A DNA stretch of 64,000 nt from Devosia sp. (GCA_028290665.1 JAQGJK010000004.1:181247-245246), one strand, 5' to 3'. Counted from the first letter of the stretch, positions 50,159 through 59,098 are shown. Notes: generated by a model from the sequence alone, not told the origin. Numbers and translations: made by a program.

Positions 50159-50559
50159 CCGCTGCCTCGCCCTATGCCGTGCGGCAGCACTCGGTGCCGG
50201 TAACCATCGTGTCGGGCCCCGGCGCGGCGCAGTCGGTGGACCGGCTGTTGGCCATACCGGGCAACCGGCAGGCCGCGATCATCCGCATCGAGCCGCCGGC
50301 GCACGACCATTCTGGCGGCGGCGCCTGCCTCGTCTGCACGACGCGGGGCGACATCAGGGCGTTGCTGTTCGACCTGCAGGAAGCCGCCCGGTTGGGTCTG
50401 AGGGAGCCGTTCACGGCGGTGATCGTCGACGCGACGGCGGCGGACGCGAACGATCTGGCCGAGCGGCTGATTCCCGGACGGCAACCGGCGTTTGGCTTGC
50501 GCGACCACACCGTGGCGCGCAACTTTCACTTGGGGGAAATCGTGACAGCGGAGAGTTAA
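50155..50559 (+). CDS. Short CobW-like protein lacking the P-loop lysine
   Basis: The 134-residue protein resembles the N-terminal half of COG0523/CobW metallochaperone GTPases. [19 protein letters not shown] stands where these proteins have VPVTVLTGFLGAGKTTLLN-like sequence. [23 protein letters not shown] corresponds to the CxCC-TVRGDL segment, and [20 protein letters not shown] to the Walker B region. The GKT of the P-loop is lost and only two cysteines of the metal motif remain, with His-rich HDHS before them. It overlaps metH by 4 bases, so it is translationally coupled. The similarity is by eye; function unknown. Confidence 0.55.
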   Translation: MTAASPYAVRQHSVPVTIVSGPGAAQSVDRLLAIPGNRQAAIIRIEPPAHDHSGGGACLVCTTRGDIRALLFDLQEAARLGLREPFTAVIVDATAADANDLAERLIPGRQPAFGLRDHTVARNFHLGEIVTAES

Positions 50560-50762
50560 ACCGCCCTGCGGCGATCGCGGCCGGAGCGGAGGTCGCTGTT
50601 GGCGAACACCAGCGGCACCACCGACTGGCGACGCTCGCCGCCAAGCCGACGTTCGGTCCGCTCGCCGGCGAGGCATTCCATGAAAAACGCCACCGCGCGT
50701 ACCCGTTCCGGCAGCGGAACTTCGCGTGAGTACTGCGTCGGAGCTGTGACCATCATGTTCAT
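50556..50762 (-). CDS. Small arginine-rich hypothetical protein
   Basis: A possible 68-residue protein, MNMMVTAPTQYSREVPLPER at the start and two arginine-rich clusters later ([25 protein letters not shown]). I do not recognise it. The frame is bounded neatly, overlapping the preceding convergent gene by 4 bases, but there is no strong ribosome site, so it may be spurious. Confidence 0.4.
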   Translation of the reverse strand: MNMMVTAPTQYSREVPLPERVRAVAFFMECLAGERTERRLGGERRQSVVPLVFANSDLRSGRDRRRAV

Positions 50763-50821
50763 GCCGACAGCGTTGCGGCAAAGCGGCCTGCCCGTAAAGC
50801 CTGTCTTTCCAGCGCACTTAC

Positions 50822-50849
50822 CAATGCGTTAACGCAATTTAACGCATTG
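50822..50849. repeat. Inverted repeat after folD
   Basis: CAATGCGTTA (50822-50831) and TAACGCATTG (50840-50849) are perfect reverse complements with an 8-base spacer. An inner GCGTTAACGC palindrome overlaps the left arm. It lies 2 bases past the folD stop and could act as a terminator stem for folD, though no T run follows. An operator upstream of the small ORF at 50762 is the other option. Confidence 0.6.
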
Positions 50850-50850
50850 C

Positions 50851-51753
50851 TCAGGCCGTCAGATCGCGCGGCGGCACGAGTCCGTGGATCAGGCTGGCCG
50901 TCGTCACCGTGTTGGCGAGCAGGCAGGCGATGGTCATCGGCCCGACGCCACCCGGCACTGGTGTGATCGCCCCGGCGACGGTGACCGCACTGGCGAAATC
51001 TACGTCCCCGACCAACCGGGTCTTGCCCTCACCGCGCTCGGGTGCCGGTACGCGGTTGATCCCGACATCGATCACCGTGGCCCCCGGCTTAATCCAGTCG
51101 CCGCGGATCAGGTTAGGCCGCCCGACCGCGGCGATTACGATATCGGCGCGTCGCACCACCTCTGCCAGGTTCCGCGTCCGCGAGTGCGCCACAGTGACGG
51201 TGCAGTTTTCGCGCAGCAACAATTGCGCCATCGGCTTACCGACGAGATTGGAGCGCCCGACGATCACGGCCTCGAGGCCGCTGAGGTCGCCAAGCGTCTC
51301 GCGCAGCAGCATCAGGCACCCGAGCGGCGTGCACGACACCGGCCCCGGCAGCCCGATGGTCAGCTTGCCGACGCTTGCCGGGGTGAAGCAATCGACGTCT
51401 TTATCTGATGAGATCAGCGCGATGATGGCATTGGAATCGATCTGCGGCGGCAGCGGCAATTGTACGAGGATGCCGTGGATGGCGGGGTCGGCGTTGAGCC
51501 GCGCCACCAGCGCCAGCACTTCGGCCTCGGATGTCGCCTCGGGCAACTCATACTTCTCGGAATGCATGCCGACTTCAACGGTCAACCGCGCCTTGCTCGC
51601 CACATAAACCTGGCTGCCCGGATCGCTGCCGACGATGACCACCGCCAGCCCCGGCGTTACCCCATGCTCGGCCTTGAGCCGCGCCACGTGTGACGAGATG
51701 CGACCGCGGAGGTTTTCGGCAAAGGCTTTGCCGTCGATGATGGTGGCTGTCAC
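50851..51753 (-). CDS. folD: Methylenetetrahydrofolate dehydrogenase / cyclohydrolase
   Basis: Bifunctional enzyme interconverting 5,10-methylene- and 10-formyl-tetrahydrofolate. The 300-residue protein has the catalytic [22 protein letters not shown] (Tyr and Lys). [26 protein letters not shown], the NADP site [31 protein letters not shown] and the C-terminal [15 protein letters not shown] follow. It supplies one-carbon units for methionine and purine synthesis, which fits the neighbouring metH. 57 bases separate it from pxpA upstream. Confidence 0.97.
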   Translation of the reverse strand: MTATIIDGKAFAENLRGRISSHVARLKAEHGVTPGLAVVIVGSDPGSQVYVASKARLTVEVGMHSEKYELPEATSEAEVLALVARLNADPAIHGILVQLPLPPQIDSNAIIALISSDKDVDCFTPASVGKLTIGLPGPVSCTPLGCLMLLRETLGDLSGLEAVIVGRSNLVGKPMAQLLLRENCTVTVAHSRTRNLAEVVRRADIVIAAVGRPNLIRGDWIKPGATVIDVGINRVPAPERGEGKTRLVGDVDFASAVTVAGAITPVPGGVGPMTIACLLANTVTTASLIHGLVPPRDLTA

Positions 51754-51810
51754 TGCAAATTCTCCGCGCGGACAGCCGGCATATGAACCAGAACGACCGG
51801 CCCCGCAACG

Positions 51811-52551
51811 TCAGTGCGCCGCAATGCCGATACCCGCTCGGCCGAGTGCGGCGCTGATCTCCCGGGCGAGAGCGACGGCGCCCGGGGTATCGCCGTGGAG
51901 GCAGATCGAACGCGCCTGCGATTGCAGCACGGTACCATCGATGGCGACGATTTCGCCGGATTGCGCCAGCCGAAGACACCGGGCGACCACGAGGTTTGCA
52001 TCTTGGATCACGGCACCCGCTGCACTGCGCGGCACCAGCATGCCGTCGGGAGTGTAAGCGCGGTCGGCATAGGCCTCGCGGATGATGGTTAGCCCCGCCG
52101 ACTCCGCTCCGACCACCTGCGCGCTGTTGTCGAGCGCCAGCACCGGCAATGGACCATTCCGCTCGGCGATGGCGGCGAACATTGCCGTCGCAAGCGCTAC
52201 ATCCTCCGCCGCAACATTGGCGAGCGCGCCATGCAGTTTGACGTAGGCGATTGTCATGCCGATTTCGGAGGCGATGGTTTGCAGGGCGGCAATCTGCGAG
52301 GTCACCTCGGCAAGCAGATCCTGCAGCGGGGTATCGAGCCGCATACGACCGAAATTTGGCTTGTCGGCATAGCCCGGATGCGCCCCGGCCCGGATGCCGC
52401 GCGCCTTGCAGAGTTCGAGCGTCGCCCGCATCGTCGCTGCGTCGCCCGCATGGCCGCCGCAGGCGATCGAGGCGCTGGAGACGATGTCGAGCAGCGCCGC
52501 ATCGCTGCCCAGGCCCTCGCCAAGGTCGGCGTTGAGATCGATGGTGCTCAT
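51811..52551 (-). CDS. pxpA: 5-oxoprolinase subunit A (LamB/YcsF family)
   Basis: With PxpB and PxpC it hydrolyses 5-oxoproline to glutamate using ATP. The 246 residues show the family opening IDLNADLGEGLGSDAALLDIVSSASIACGGHAGDAATMRATLELC, then AGAHPGYADKPNFGRMRLDTP, YVKLHGALAN and REAYADRAYTPDGMLVPRS. It is the last gene of pxpB-pxpC-pxpA, overlapping pxpC by 4 bases. Confidence 0.94.
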   Translation of the reverse strand: MSTIDLNADLGEGLGSDAALLDIVSSASIACGGHAGDAATMRATLELCKARGIRAGAHPGYADKPNFGRMRLDTPLQDLLAEVTSQIAALQTIASEIGMTIAYVKLHGALANVAAEDVALATAMFAAIAERNGPLPVLALDNSAQVVGAESAGLTIIREAYADRAYTPDGMLVPRSAAGAVIQDANLVVARCLRLAQSGEIVAIDGTVLQSQARSICLHGDTPGAVALAREISAALGRAGIGIAAH

Positions 52552-53444
52552 CCCCGGCTCCCGAGCTTCAACACGCAGGCCGGTGCTACCGATTTGAAGC
52601 GGACTGCCGTGCCGGGGCGCAATTGCGCAAAGCGGTCGAGATCGGCGGCGATAATCGTCGCAATGCGCGGATAGCCGCCGGTCGGCTGGTGATCGCGCAT
52701 CAGCACGATGGGCGTACCGTCGCCGAGGATCTGGATATCCCCCGGCACGATCGAATCCGAAACCAGCGACAGGATCGACGCGCCGCCGAATACCGCCCCG
52801 CCGCCATCGAGCCGCACCCCCATGCGATTGAGCCGTGTCGAAATGGTCATTTCGCGGTCGAGGAACAGTTGGCGGATGTCACCGGAGAAATGGTCGGCAT
52901 GCAGCCCCCAGGTGACGCGAATGCTGCCTCCGTCGCGGGAGCCGGGGGTAAGCGTTTCAACGGCGAATCGCGAGCCATCAACGAGTGAGAGCCGGTCTCC
53001 GACCTGGAGAGAGCGGCCGTAAAAACCGCCGAGCCCGGTGATGGTGTTTGTGGAACGACTGCCGAGGATTGGTGGCAGGTCGAACTCCTGAGAAAAGCGT
53101 AGATACCCGTAATTTCCGAATGACCCAGGTGTGATATCGATCAAGTCGCCCGAGCTCAGAGCGATGATTTCAGGCCAGTCGTGATGGTGGCCGTTGAGCT
53201 TCAGTTCGAATGCACCCCCGGCAAGCACGACCTGCACCGGATCACCGGCAAACCGAAACGACAGTCCTGCCCGGGTAAACTCGATGGCCGCACCGGCAAT
53301 CGGCAACGCCCTGCCGGCCGTCACGAACGCCGCACGGTCCATCGGCCCCGAGGCGCTGATGCCGTGCGCCAGCATGCCGAACCGGCCAGCATCCTGCACC
53401 GTCACCAATGGCCCGGCGCGGAGGATTTCGATGGCCGCGCTCAC
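52548..53444 (-). CDS. pxpC: 5-oxoprolinase subunit C
   Basis: The 298-residue protein belongs to the KipA/allophanate hydrolase subunit 2 family. It has VQDAGRFGMLAHGISASGPMDRAAF at the N-terminus, GGFYGRSLQVGDRL, SNRMGVRLDG-type RLNRMGVRLDGGG, and LMRDHQPTGGYPRIATI near the end. It forms the 5-oxoprolinase with PxpA and PxpB. The start is a GTG overlapping the pxpB stop. Confidence 0.94.
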   Translation of the reverse strand: MSAAIEILRAGPLVTVQDAGRFGMLAHGISASGPMDRAAFVTAGRALPIAGAAIEFTRAGLSFRFAGDPVQVVLAGGAFELKLNGHHHDWPEIIALSSGDLIDITPGSFGNYGYLRFSQEFDLPPILGSRSTNTITGLGGFYGRSLQVGDRLSLVDGSRFAVETLTPGSRDGGSIRVTWGLHADHFSGDIRQLFLDREMTISTRLNRMGVRLDGGGAVFGGASILSLVSDSIVPGDIQILGDGTPIVLMRDHQPTGGYPRIATIIAADLDRFAQLRPGTAVRFKSVAPACVLKLGSRG

Positions 53445-54097
53445 GACAGCGCCTCGAAACGTACGCTATCGCCAGCGCGCATCAGTGTCGGCGGCGTTTT
53501 CGAAGCATCGAAATTGGCGAAGTCGGTATGCCCGATCACATTCCACCCCGTCGGAATCGCCGTGGCGGTGATCGCCGTCTGCCCGGCGGCGAATAGTACC
53601 GTACCGGCGGGCACCATCGGGCGCACGGCGGTGCGACGCGGCACGACCAGTTCCGCCGGATGGAAGCCGAGATAGACGAAACCCGGGGCGAAGCCGGTCG
53701 CCAGCACACGGAGGGGCTGGGCGTTATGCGAGTCGATGAACTGAGCCTCGGTCAGCCCAACACCGGCCGCCAGCTCCGCCAGATCCGGCCCGTCGAAGAC
53801 GACGCCGATCGCATGCTCCACCGGCGTTGGAATGTGAGTCTCGAGCCGGGCGGATAACAACAGCCGCACTTCGCCCGCCAACCAGTCGAAATCGATCACC
53901 GTCGCCTCGAAGCGCAAGAGCACCGAGACGAGATTTGGCACGATCTCCAGCACCCCCGGGAGGTCCGCTAGCGCCGCAAGCCGAGCAAAATCGATGGCTC
54001 GGCGATTGGCAGCATCGTCGAGGCTCGTGCCAAACCGCACCAGCAACGCTTGGCCACCCAGTGGTATGAGTGTGGGATACTGGCTCCCCGCGGTCAC
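53441..54097 (-). CDS. pxpB: 5-oxoprolinase subunit B
   Basis: The 218-residue protein belongs to the KipI/allophanate hydrolase subunit 1 family, with LIPLGGQALLVRFG, EIVPNLVSVLLRFE, and VLATGFAPGFVYLGFHPAELVVPRRTAVRPMVPAGTVLFAAGQTAITATAIPTGWNVIG as diagnostic segments. The start is a GTG at 54097. It heads the pxpBCA operon, which lies directly downstream of the serine tRNA gene on the same strand. Confidence 0.93.
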   Translation of the reverse strand: MTAGSQYPTLIPLGGQALLVRFGTSLDDAANRRAIDFARLAALADLPGVLEIVPNLVSVLLRFEATVIDFDWLAGEVRLLLSARLETHIPTPVEHAIGVVFDGPDLAELAAGVGLTEAQFIDSHNAQPLRVLATGFAPGFVYLGFHPAELVVPRRTAVRPMVPAGTVLFAAGQTAITATAIPTGWNVIGHTDFANFDASKTPPTLMRAGDSVRFEALS

Positions 54098-54135
54098 TGT
54101 CTTAGGACCTCTGGCGCAGAGGCCTCGGCGCAGGG

Positions 54136-54225
54136 TGGCGGGTAGGGAGGGATTCGAACCCCCGGGACGCTTGCACGCCCGCCGGTTTTCAAGACCGGAG
54201 CAATCGACCGCTCTGCCACCTACCC
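54136..54225 (-). tRNA. tRNA-Ser (anticodon UGA)
   Basis: On the minus strand the acceptor stem GGGTAGG pairs with CCTACCC, followed by G and an encoded CCA. The anticodon loop CTTGAAA gives UGA (positions 54189-54191 on the plus strand), reading UCA. A long variable arm (GGCGGGCGTGCAAGCGTCC region) and the T-loop TTCGAAT with a 5-bp stem are all present. The 90-base length is normal for serine tRNAs. It lies between the quinone oxidoreductase gene and pxpB. Confidence 0.96.
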
Positions 54226-54266
54226 TCGCCTCGCGGCTTTAGCTTTTTGGGCCGCCGCTGTCCAGA

Positions 54267-55235
54267 TCAGGGAACCAGCACCACGGAGCCGGTGGTGCCG
54301 CGCGACTCGAGCAGTCGGTGCGCTTCCTGAGCATCCCGCAGCGGAAATTTGTGGTTCACCGAGACCTTAAACCTGCCCGCCAGCATCGCGTCGAACGTTG
54401 CCTTCGCGGCGGCACGGAGCTCGACCTTGGTCGGGAAATATGACGCCGTAGTTGGCCGCGTCACATACAGTGACCCCTTGCGTGACAGCACCGTCAGGTC
54501 AGGGATAGAGACCACCCCCGAGGCGTTGCCGAAGCTGACCATAAGTCCGCGGGGGCGCAGGCAATCGAGCGATTTGTCGAAGGTTGCCTTGCCGACGCCA
54601 TCATAGACAACGTCGACGCCGCGCCCGCCGGTCAATTCCTTGATCCGGGCGGCGAAATCCTCATCGGTGTAATTGATCACCGCATCGCAGTTCGGCGCTG
54701 CGATAGCGACCTTCTCGGCCGAGCCGGCAGTGCCGTAAACCGTGGCGCCGATGGATTTGGCCCACTGCGTCGCGATCAGGCCGACGCCGCCCGCCGCTGC
54801 GTGGATCAGGGTCGACTCACCGGCCTGCAGCGGCCAGGTCAGGTGCAGCAGGTAATACGCCGTGAGGCCTTTGGTCAGCATCCCGGCGACGGTCGCGTCA
54901 CCGATGCCATCGGGAACGGCGAACGCCTTGGCCTCGGTCAATAGCCGCGCTTCGGCATACGCGCCGACGGGGCCGGTATAGGCCACCCGGTCGCCGACCT
55001 TGAAGTCACTGACGCCATCGCCGATGGCTTCGATAATCCCGACACCGTCATTGCCGGGGACGAACGGCAGGTCGACCTTGTAGAGCCCCGAGCGCTGGTA
55101 GGTGTCGATGAAGTTCAGCCCGACCGCGGCGTTCCTGATCCGCAACTGACCGGGACCGGGCGCGCCGATCTCAACCTCGGTCCACTCCATGACTTCGGGG
55201 CCACCGGTTGCCTTGACGAGAAAGCCCTTGGTCAT
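54267..55235 (-). CDS. qor: NADPH:quinone oxidoreductase
   Basis: A 322-residue medium-chain dehydrogenase of the QOR1 type, lacking structural zinc ligands. GLNFIDTYQRSGLYKVDLPFVPGNDGVGIIEAIGDGV, LTAYYLLHLTWPLQAGESTLIHAAAGGVGLIATQWAKSIGATVYGTAGSAEK (NADPH site) and GRGVDVVYDGVGKATFDKSLDCL are all typical. It reduces quinones with NADPH. Its ATG region overlaps the terC stop by 4 bases, so the two are co-transcribed. Confidence 0.93.
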   Translation of the reverse strand: MTKGFLVKATGGPEVMEWTEVEIGAPGPGQLRIRNAAVGLNFIDTYQRSGLYKVDLPFVPGNDGVGIIEAIGDGVSDFKVGDRVAYTGPVGAYAEARLLTEAKAFAVPDGIGDATVAGMLTKGLTAYYLLHLTWPLQAGESTLIHAAAGGVGLIATQWAKSIGATVYGTAGSAEKVAIAAPNCDAVINYTDEDFAARIKELTGGRGVDVVYDGVGKATFDKSLDCLRPRGLMVSFGNASGVVSIPDLTVLSRKGSLYVTRPTTASYFPTKVELRAAAKATFDAMLAGRFKVSVNHKFPLRDAQEAHRLLESRGTTGSVVLVP

Positions 55236-56116
55236 TTCTTGATCCTCGGAGCGGATTTCGGGCGGGCCTGCGCCCGGGTGACATTGGTCGTCCGCGGCTT
55301 GTTCCGCTGCGCCGCATCGACGGCAGCGACGCCGGCGGGGCTTGATACCGCACCAGTGGCTCCGGTAAACGGCGCTACCGGTTTATGCATGATGCCGCGC
55401 GACTTATCCCGACGTTGCTTGGCAATAATGTTGATCGCCTCGACCAGCACCGAGAAGCCCATCGCCGAGTAGATGTAGCCCTTCGGGATGTGGAAACCGA
55501 CCCCGTCCGCGACCAGCGAGAGACCGATCATCAGCAAAAACGCCAGCGCCAGCATCTTGGTGGTCGGATGATCCGCGACGAACTTCGCCACCGGCCCGGA
55601 GGCGACAAACATGATGCCGACGGCGACGATCACCGCCGCAATCATCACTTCCACATGCTCGGCCATGCCGACTGCGGTGATGATGGAGTCGACCGAGAAC
55701 ACCATGTCGATGATGATGATCTGCACGATGATGGCCGAAAACGCCGCTTTCGCCACATCGGCGAAGCCGGCATCGTGCGGCTCTTCGATCGCCGCATGCA
55801 TCTCATGCGTCGCCTTGTAGATGAGGAAGGCGCCACCGGCGATTAGGATGAGGTCTTTCCACGAAAAGCCGTGGCCGAACGCGGTGAATACCGGTTCCTG
55901 CAGCGCGATGATCCAGGCGAGCACCAGTAGCAGCAGGATGCGGAACACCAGCGCCAAGGCAAGGCCGAGGCGGCGCGCCGTATCGGCCTGCTCCTTGGGC
56001 AGCCGCGATACCAGCACCGAAATGAAGATGATGTTGTCGATACCGAGGACGATTTCCATGACCGTCAACGTGGCGAAGGCCACCCAGACGTTCGGGTCGT
56101 ACAACAGATCCAGCAT
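55232..56116 (-). CDS. TerC-family integral membrane protein
   Basis: A 294-residue protein with about seven membrane segments. It has the TerC signatures MEIVLGIDNIIFISVLVSRLP (with the conserved acidic residue) and IIDMVFSVDSIITAVGMAEH. Members such as Alx and YoaE-like proteins export manganese or act in metal and tellurite stress. The C-terminal ~45 residues are a Pro/Ala/basic extension. It diverges from the YeeE/YedE pair across about 175 bases. I did not find a convincing yybP-ykoY riboswitch in its short upstream region. Confidence 0.9.
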   Translation of the reverse strand: MLDLLYDPNVWVAFATLTVMEIVLGIDNIIFISVLVSRLPKEQADTARRLGLALALVFRILLLLVLAWIIALQEPVFTAFGHGFSWKDLILIAGGAFLIYKATHEMHAAIEEPHDAGFADVAKAAFSAIIVQIIIIDMVFSVDSIITAVGMAEHVEVMIAAVIVAVGIMFVASGPVAKFVADHPTTKMLALAFLLMIGLSLVADGVGFHIPKGYIYSAMGFSVLVEAINIIAKQRRDKSRGIMHKPVAPFTGATGAVSSPAGVAAVDAAQRNKPRTTNVTRAQARPKSAPRIKK

Positions 56117-56292
56117 GGCCGCTCCAGCGTTCAGGGGTGACCGTATTTAGCGAGCGGCAGCGCGAACGGAAAGCGGCATGTGGCCGCATTTTCTTTTGTT
56201 CTGCCGCGTTGTGGCATTAACGACCACGCCGCGCGCTGTTCCGCGGCGCGCAGCGGTGTTACGCCAAATGGCGATATTGCATGAGGCTGATG

Positions 56293-56751
56293 ATGGACTC
56301 GTTCTCCCCCCTTCCCGCGACGCTCGGCGGCCTGCTGATCGGCCTCGCCGCGGCGGTACTCTGGCTCGGCAACGGCCGGATCGCCGGCATTTCCGGCATT
56401 TTCGGCCAGCTCCTTCCGCCGACGAAATCGGCGACGTGGCGACTGGTGTTCCTCGTTGGGCTGGTGCTGGGCGCACTCGGGGCCGCCTATGTGGTCCCGG
56501 GACTGGGCGTTGGCGGCCCGGGCGGTCGCACGGCTGAACTCGCGACGCCACCGGCCAGTTGGGGCATTCCGCCACTGGTGTGGATCTCCGCCGCCGGGTT
56601 GCTGACCGGCCTTGGCACCAGAATCGGCAATGGCTGTACCTCGGGGCATGGCGTCTGCGGGCTGGCGCGGTTGTCGCTCCGCTCGCTGGTCGCGGTCGTC
56701 GTGTTCTTTGGCGTCGCCATCGCGACGGTTGCGGTTACGGGGATTGTCTGA
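56293..56751 (+). CDS. YeeE/YedE-family transporter half, first gene
   Basis: About 152 residues with four membrane segments and the signature RIGNGCTSGHGVCGLARLSLRSLVAVVVFFGVAI. The Cys in GNGCTSGHG is the hallmark of YeeE/YedE proteins, which move thiosulfate or other sulfur compounds. I placed the start at the ATG at 56293, 6 bases after GAGG; ATGs at 56281 and 56290 are alternatives. The next gene is its partner half and starts at its stop codon. Confidence 0.88.
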   Translation: MDSFSPLPATLGGLLIGLAAAVLWLGNGRIAGISGIFGQLLPPTKSATWRLVFLVGLVLGALGAAYVVPGLGVGGPGGRTAELATPPASWGIPPLVWISAAGLLTGLGTRIGNGCTSGHGVCGLARLSLRSLVAVVVFFGVAIATVAVTGIV

Positions 56752-57221
56752 TGGGCACTGCAGTCGAACTCCGTCGCATCCTGGTCGCCGCACTCAGCGG
56801 CCTGCTGTTCGGCGCCGGCCTCTATGTTTCGCAAATGGTCGATCCGCTGAAGGTGCTGCGATTCCTCGATTTCGGCGCCATCCCGACCGGCGGCTGGGAC
56901 CCGAGCCTCGCCTTCGTGATTGTTCCGGCCATCGTGGTGATGTTCGTCGCGGTGCGTTTCAGCCGCACGCGGACGGCGCCACTGTTCGACGTCCGCTTCC
57001 ATGAACCCGAGCTCAAACGCATCGATGCGCGGCTGGTCGGCGGCGCGGCGCTGTTCGGCGTCGGCTGGGGCCTGTCGGGCATCTGCCCCGGCCCGGCCAT
57101 CGCGCTGATTGCGTTCATGCCCGCCAATCTTTGGGTGTACCTCCTCGCCCTGTTCGCCGGTTCATGGCTCGGCAGCCTGTCGCTGCCGGGCAGGCGCGAC
57201 AAAGCATTGACGACCGCATGA
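56751..57221 (+). CDS. YeeE/YedE-family transporter half, second gene
   Basis: A 156-residue membrane protein with the paired signature LFGVGWGLSGICPGPAIALIAF, containing the second conserved Cys. Together with the preceding gene it makes a complete two-part transporter of the PmpA/PmpB type, presumably for a sulfur compound. Its ATG shares one base with the preceding stop (TGATG). It overlaps the next gene by 4 bases. Confidence 0.88.
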   Translation: MGTAVELRRILVAALSGLLFGAGLYVSQMVDPLKVLRFLDFGAIPTGGWDPSLAFVIVPAIVVMFVAVRFSRTRTAPLFDVRFHEPELKRIDARLVGGAALFGVGWGLSGICPGPAIALIAFMPANLWVYLLALFAGSWLGSLSLPGRRDKALTTA

Positions 57222-58372
57222 ACAGTTCCGCAATCGTCGTCGGTGGCGGACTGACCGGACTGGCTGCGGCTGTTGCCGTGGCGCGGCAGGGCATCGCAAC
57301 CGTGCATCTCGTACCCAAAGGTCCGCCCGACCGGCGCACCTCTGCGCTGATGATGCCGAGCGTCGCGTTCATGCAATCTGCCGGCCTGATCGGCTCGCCC
57401 GAGGCGCTGGGACACCCACTGACTGAAATCCGCATCGTCGATGCGACGCGACGGCTGATCCGCGCGCCGGAAACGCTGTTTCGTAGCGCCGAGATCGGCC
57501 AGCCGGCATTCGGGTGGAATTTCGCCAATGTGCGGCTGGCCGAGAGTTTCGATGCGGCAGCTGCGGCACTCCCGAACCTGACCCGGCGGGCAGCTTCGGT
57601 CACCGACCTCGAGAAAACCGCCGCCGGCATCGTACTAAGCCTCGACGATGGCACGACGCTGGCGGCCGAACTCGTCGTCGGCGCCGATGGCAAGAAATCC
57701 CGCATCCGTGAAACCGGCGATTTCCGGGCGCGCGAACATGGGTTCGAGCAGGCCGCGCTGGTCTGCGATGTCGAACTCGCCCGTCCGCTTGGCGGCACTT
57801 CGGTCGAGTTCCACTACGAGAACGGCCCGTTCACGCTGGTGCCGGCCGGCGCGTTACGCGCCAATCTCGTGTGGATCGACCAGCGACCGGTGCTCGAAGC
57901 GGCGCGCGCCGCTGGGCCGGATGGCCTCATTGCCCTGCTCGCCGAAAAATCGCAGCGGCTGTTCGGCCGCATCGTACCGGTGACGCCGGCACACCTGTTC
58001 CTGCTGTCGACGCTCAGCGTCGACCGGGCCGGTGCCGATGGCATCGTGCTGGTGGGGGAAGCCGCCCACGCCTTTCCGCCGATCGGAGCCCAGGGGCTGA
58101 ACCTCGGCCTGCGCGACGTCGCCGATCTCAGTGCCGCGCTCGCCAGCGTCGATGTTACTGCAGGCGACTGGGCCAACACCGTCAGCATCGATTACGCGCG
58201 TCGGCGATCAAACGATCTCGCCCGCACCGGCGGCATGGTCGATACGCTTTTCCGCTCGTTGCTGAGCGATTTCCTCCCGACGCAGACGCTCCGCGCCGGG
58301 GGTCTTTGGGCGATGAAACTCCTACCGCAACTGCGGCGACAGGCGTTTTCCATCGGCATGGGCGAGCGGTAA
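57218..58372 (+). CDS. UbiH/Coq6-type FAD-dependent monooxygenase
   Basis: The 384-residue flavoprotein has the N-terminal FAD site AIVVGGGLTGLAAAVAVARQG. The middle DG motif is ELVVGADGKKSRIRE and the C-terminal GD-type motif VLVGEAAHAFPPIGAQGLNLGLRDVADL. These match ubiquinone-biosynthesis ring hydroxylases (UbiH/UbiF/UbiL family). Which ring position it hydroxylates cannot be told from sequence. It is the third gene of a coupled set with the YeeE/YedE pair and converges on the DUF1993 gene. Confidence 0.9.
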   Translation: MNSSAIVVGGGLTGLAAAVAVARQGIATVHLVPKGPPDRRTSALMMPSVAFMQSAGLIGSPEALGHPLTEIRIVDATRRLIRAPETLFRSAEIGQPAFGWNFANVRLAESFDAAAAALPNLTRRAASVTDLEKTAAGIVLSLDDGTTLAAELVVGADGKKSRIRETGDFRAREHGFEQAALVCDVELARPLGGTSVEFHYENGPFTLVPAGALRANLVWIDQRPVLEAARAAGPDGLIALLAEKSQRLFGRIVPVTPAHLFLLSTLSVDRAGADGIVLVGEAAHAFPPIGAQGLNLGLRDVADLSAALASVDVTAGDWANTVSIDYARRRSNDLARTGGMVDTLFRSLLSDFLPTQTLRAGGLWAMKLLPQLRRQAFSIGMGER

Positions 58373-58373
58373 C

Positions 58374-58874
58374 TCAGCCGAGATAGTCGCGCTTGCCGAT
58401 CGGCACGCCGTTGTGGCGCAGGATCGCGTAAGCGGTCGTGGTGTGGAAAAAGAAGTTCGGCATCGCCCGGGTGAACAGATAGGTCGCGCCGGTCATCGGC
58501 GTATCCTTGCCGCCGACTTTGACGGTGACTTCACGATCCGGGGCCTCAGCAAAGTCTTCCAACGTGAAGGTGCCGAGATAATCGATCGCGGTGCGAAGTC
58601 GCGTGTGGAGCTCCGCGAAAGTCGTTTCGGTATCCGCCCACACCGGCGGCGTCCGGCCAGCCAGTCGTGCCGAGCCGAACTTGGCATGGTCCGTCGCGCT
58701 GGTGATCTGGGACGATAGCGGCAGCATGTCGGGCGCGAGGCGCGCATTGAACAGCACCGCAGGCTCGATCTTGCGCTCGGTCGCCCACGCTTCGGCCTTG
58801 CCGAGAATGGCTTCAAGGTTGGTGAGCATGCGGGTGAACACTGGCACGGAAGCGGTGTAGATTGAAAAGGTCAT
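58374..58874 (-). CDS. DUF1993 family protein
   Basis: The 166-residue protein has the DUF1993 pattern, an all-helical DinB-like fold: YTASVPVFTRMLTNLEAILGKAEAWA, ARLAPDMLPLSSQITSATDHAKFGSARLAG, and MPNFFFHTTTAYAILRHNGVPIGKRDYLG. Function is unknown; DinB-like metal hydrolase activity is not demonstrated for this group. The ATG at 58874 begins the conserved part, although the frame is open upstream. It ends 1 base after the converging monooxygenase. Confidence 0.88.
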   Translation of the reverse strand: MTFSIYTASVPVFTRMLTNLEAILGKAEAWATERKIEPAVLFNARLAPDMLPLSSQITSATDHAKFGSARLAGRTPPVWADTETTFAELHTRLRTAIDYLGTFTLEDFAEAPDREVTVKVGGKDTPMTGATYLFTRAMPNFFFHTTTAYAILRHNGVPIGKRDYLG

Positions 58875-59098
58875 GAACGACTCTGGTTGCGTGACGCGGG
58901 GGCGCACTCTTGCTCCCTGGCGACAGACACCGCAAGTTGCGGCTGACCGGACAGACGAAAGCCGCAGCGCCGATAAAGGCGGCTGCGGCTTTCGGAGAGA
59001 CCAACGCCACATTGAGGGCTTGGGGGGTGCGGCGTCAGCCTCTCGGGCTTACCGGTTGCATGGGGTCGATTGCCGTTTCGGTAAGCTGCCGCAGATGT

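Noticed and set aside
55940..56160. yybP-ykoY manganese riboswitch upstream of the TerC-family gene
   Set aside because: Such a switch is often found with TerC-type genes, but I could not find its conserved loops in the short upstream sequence.
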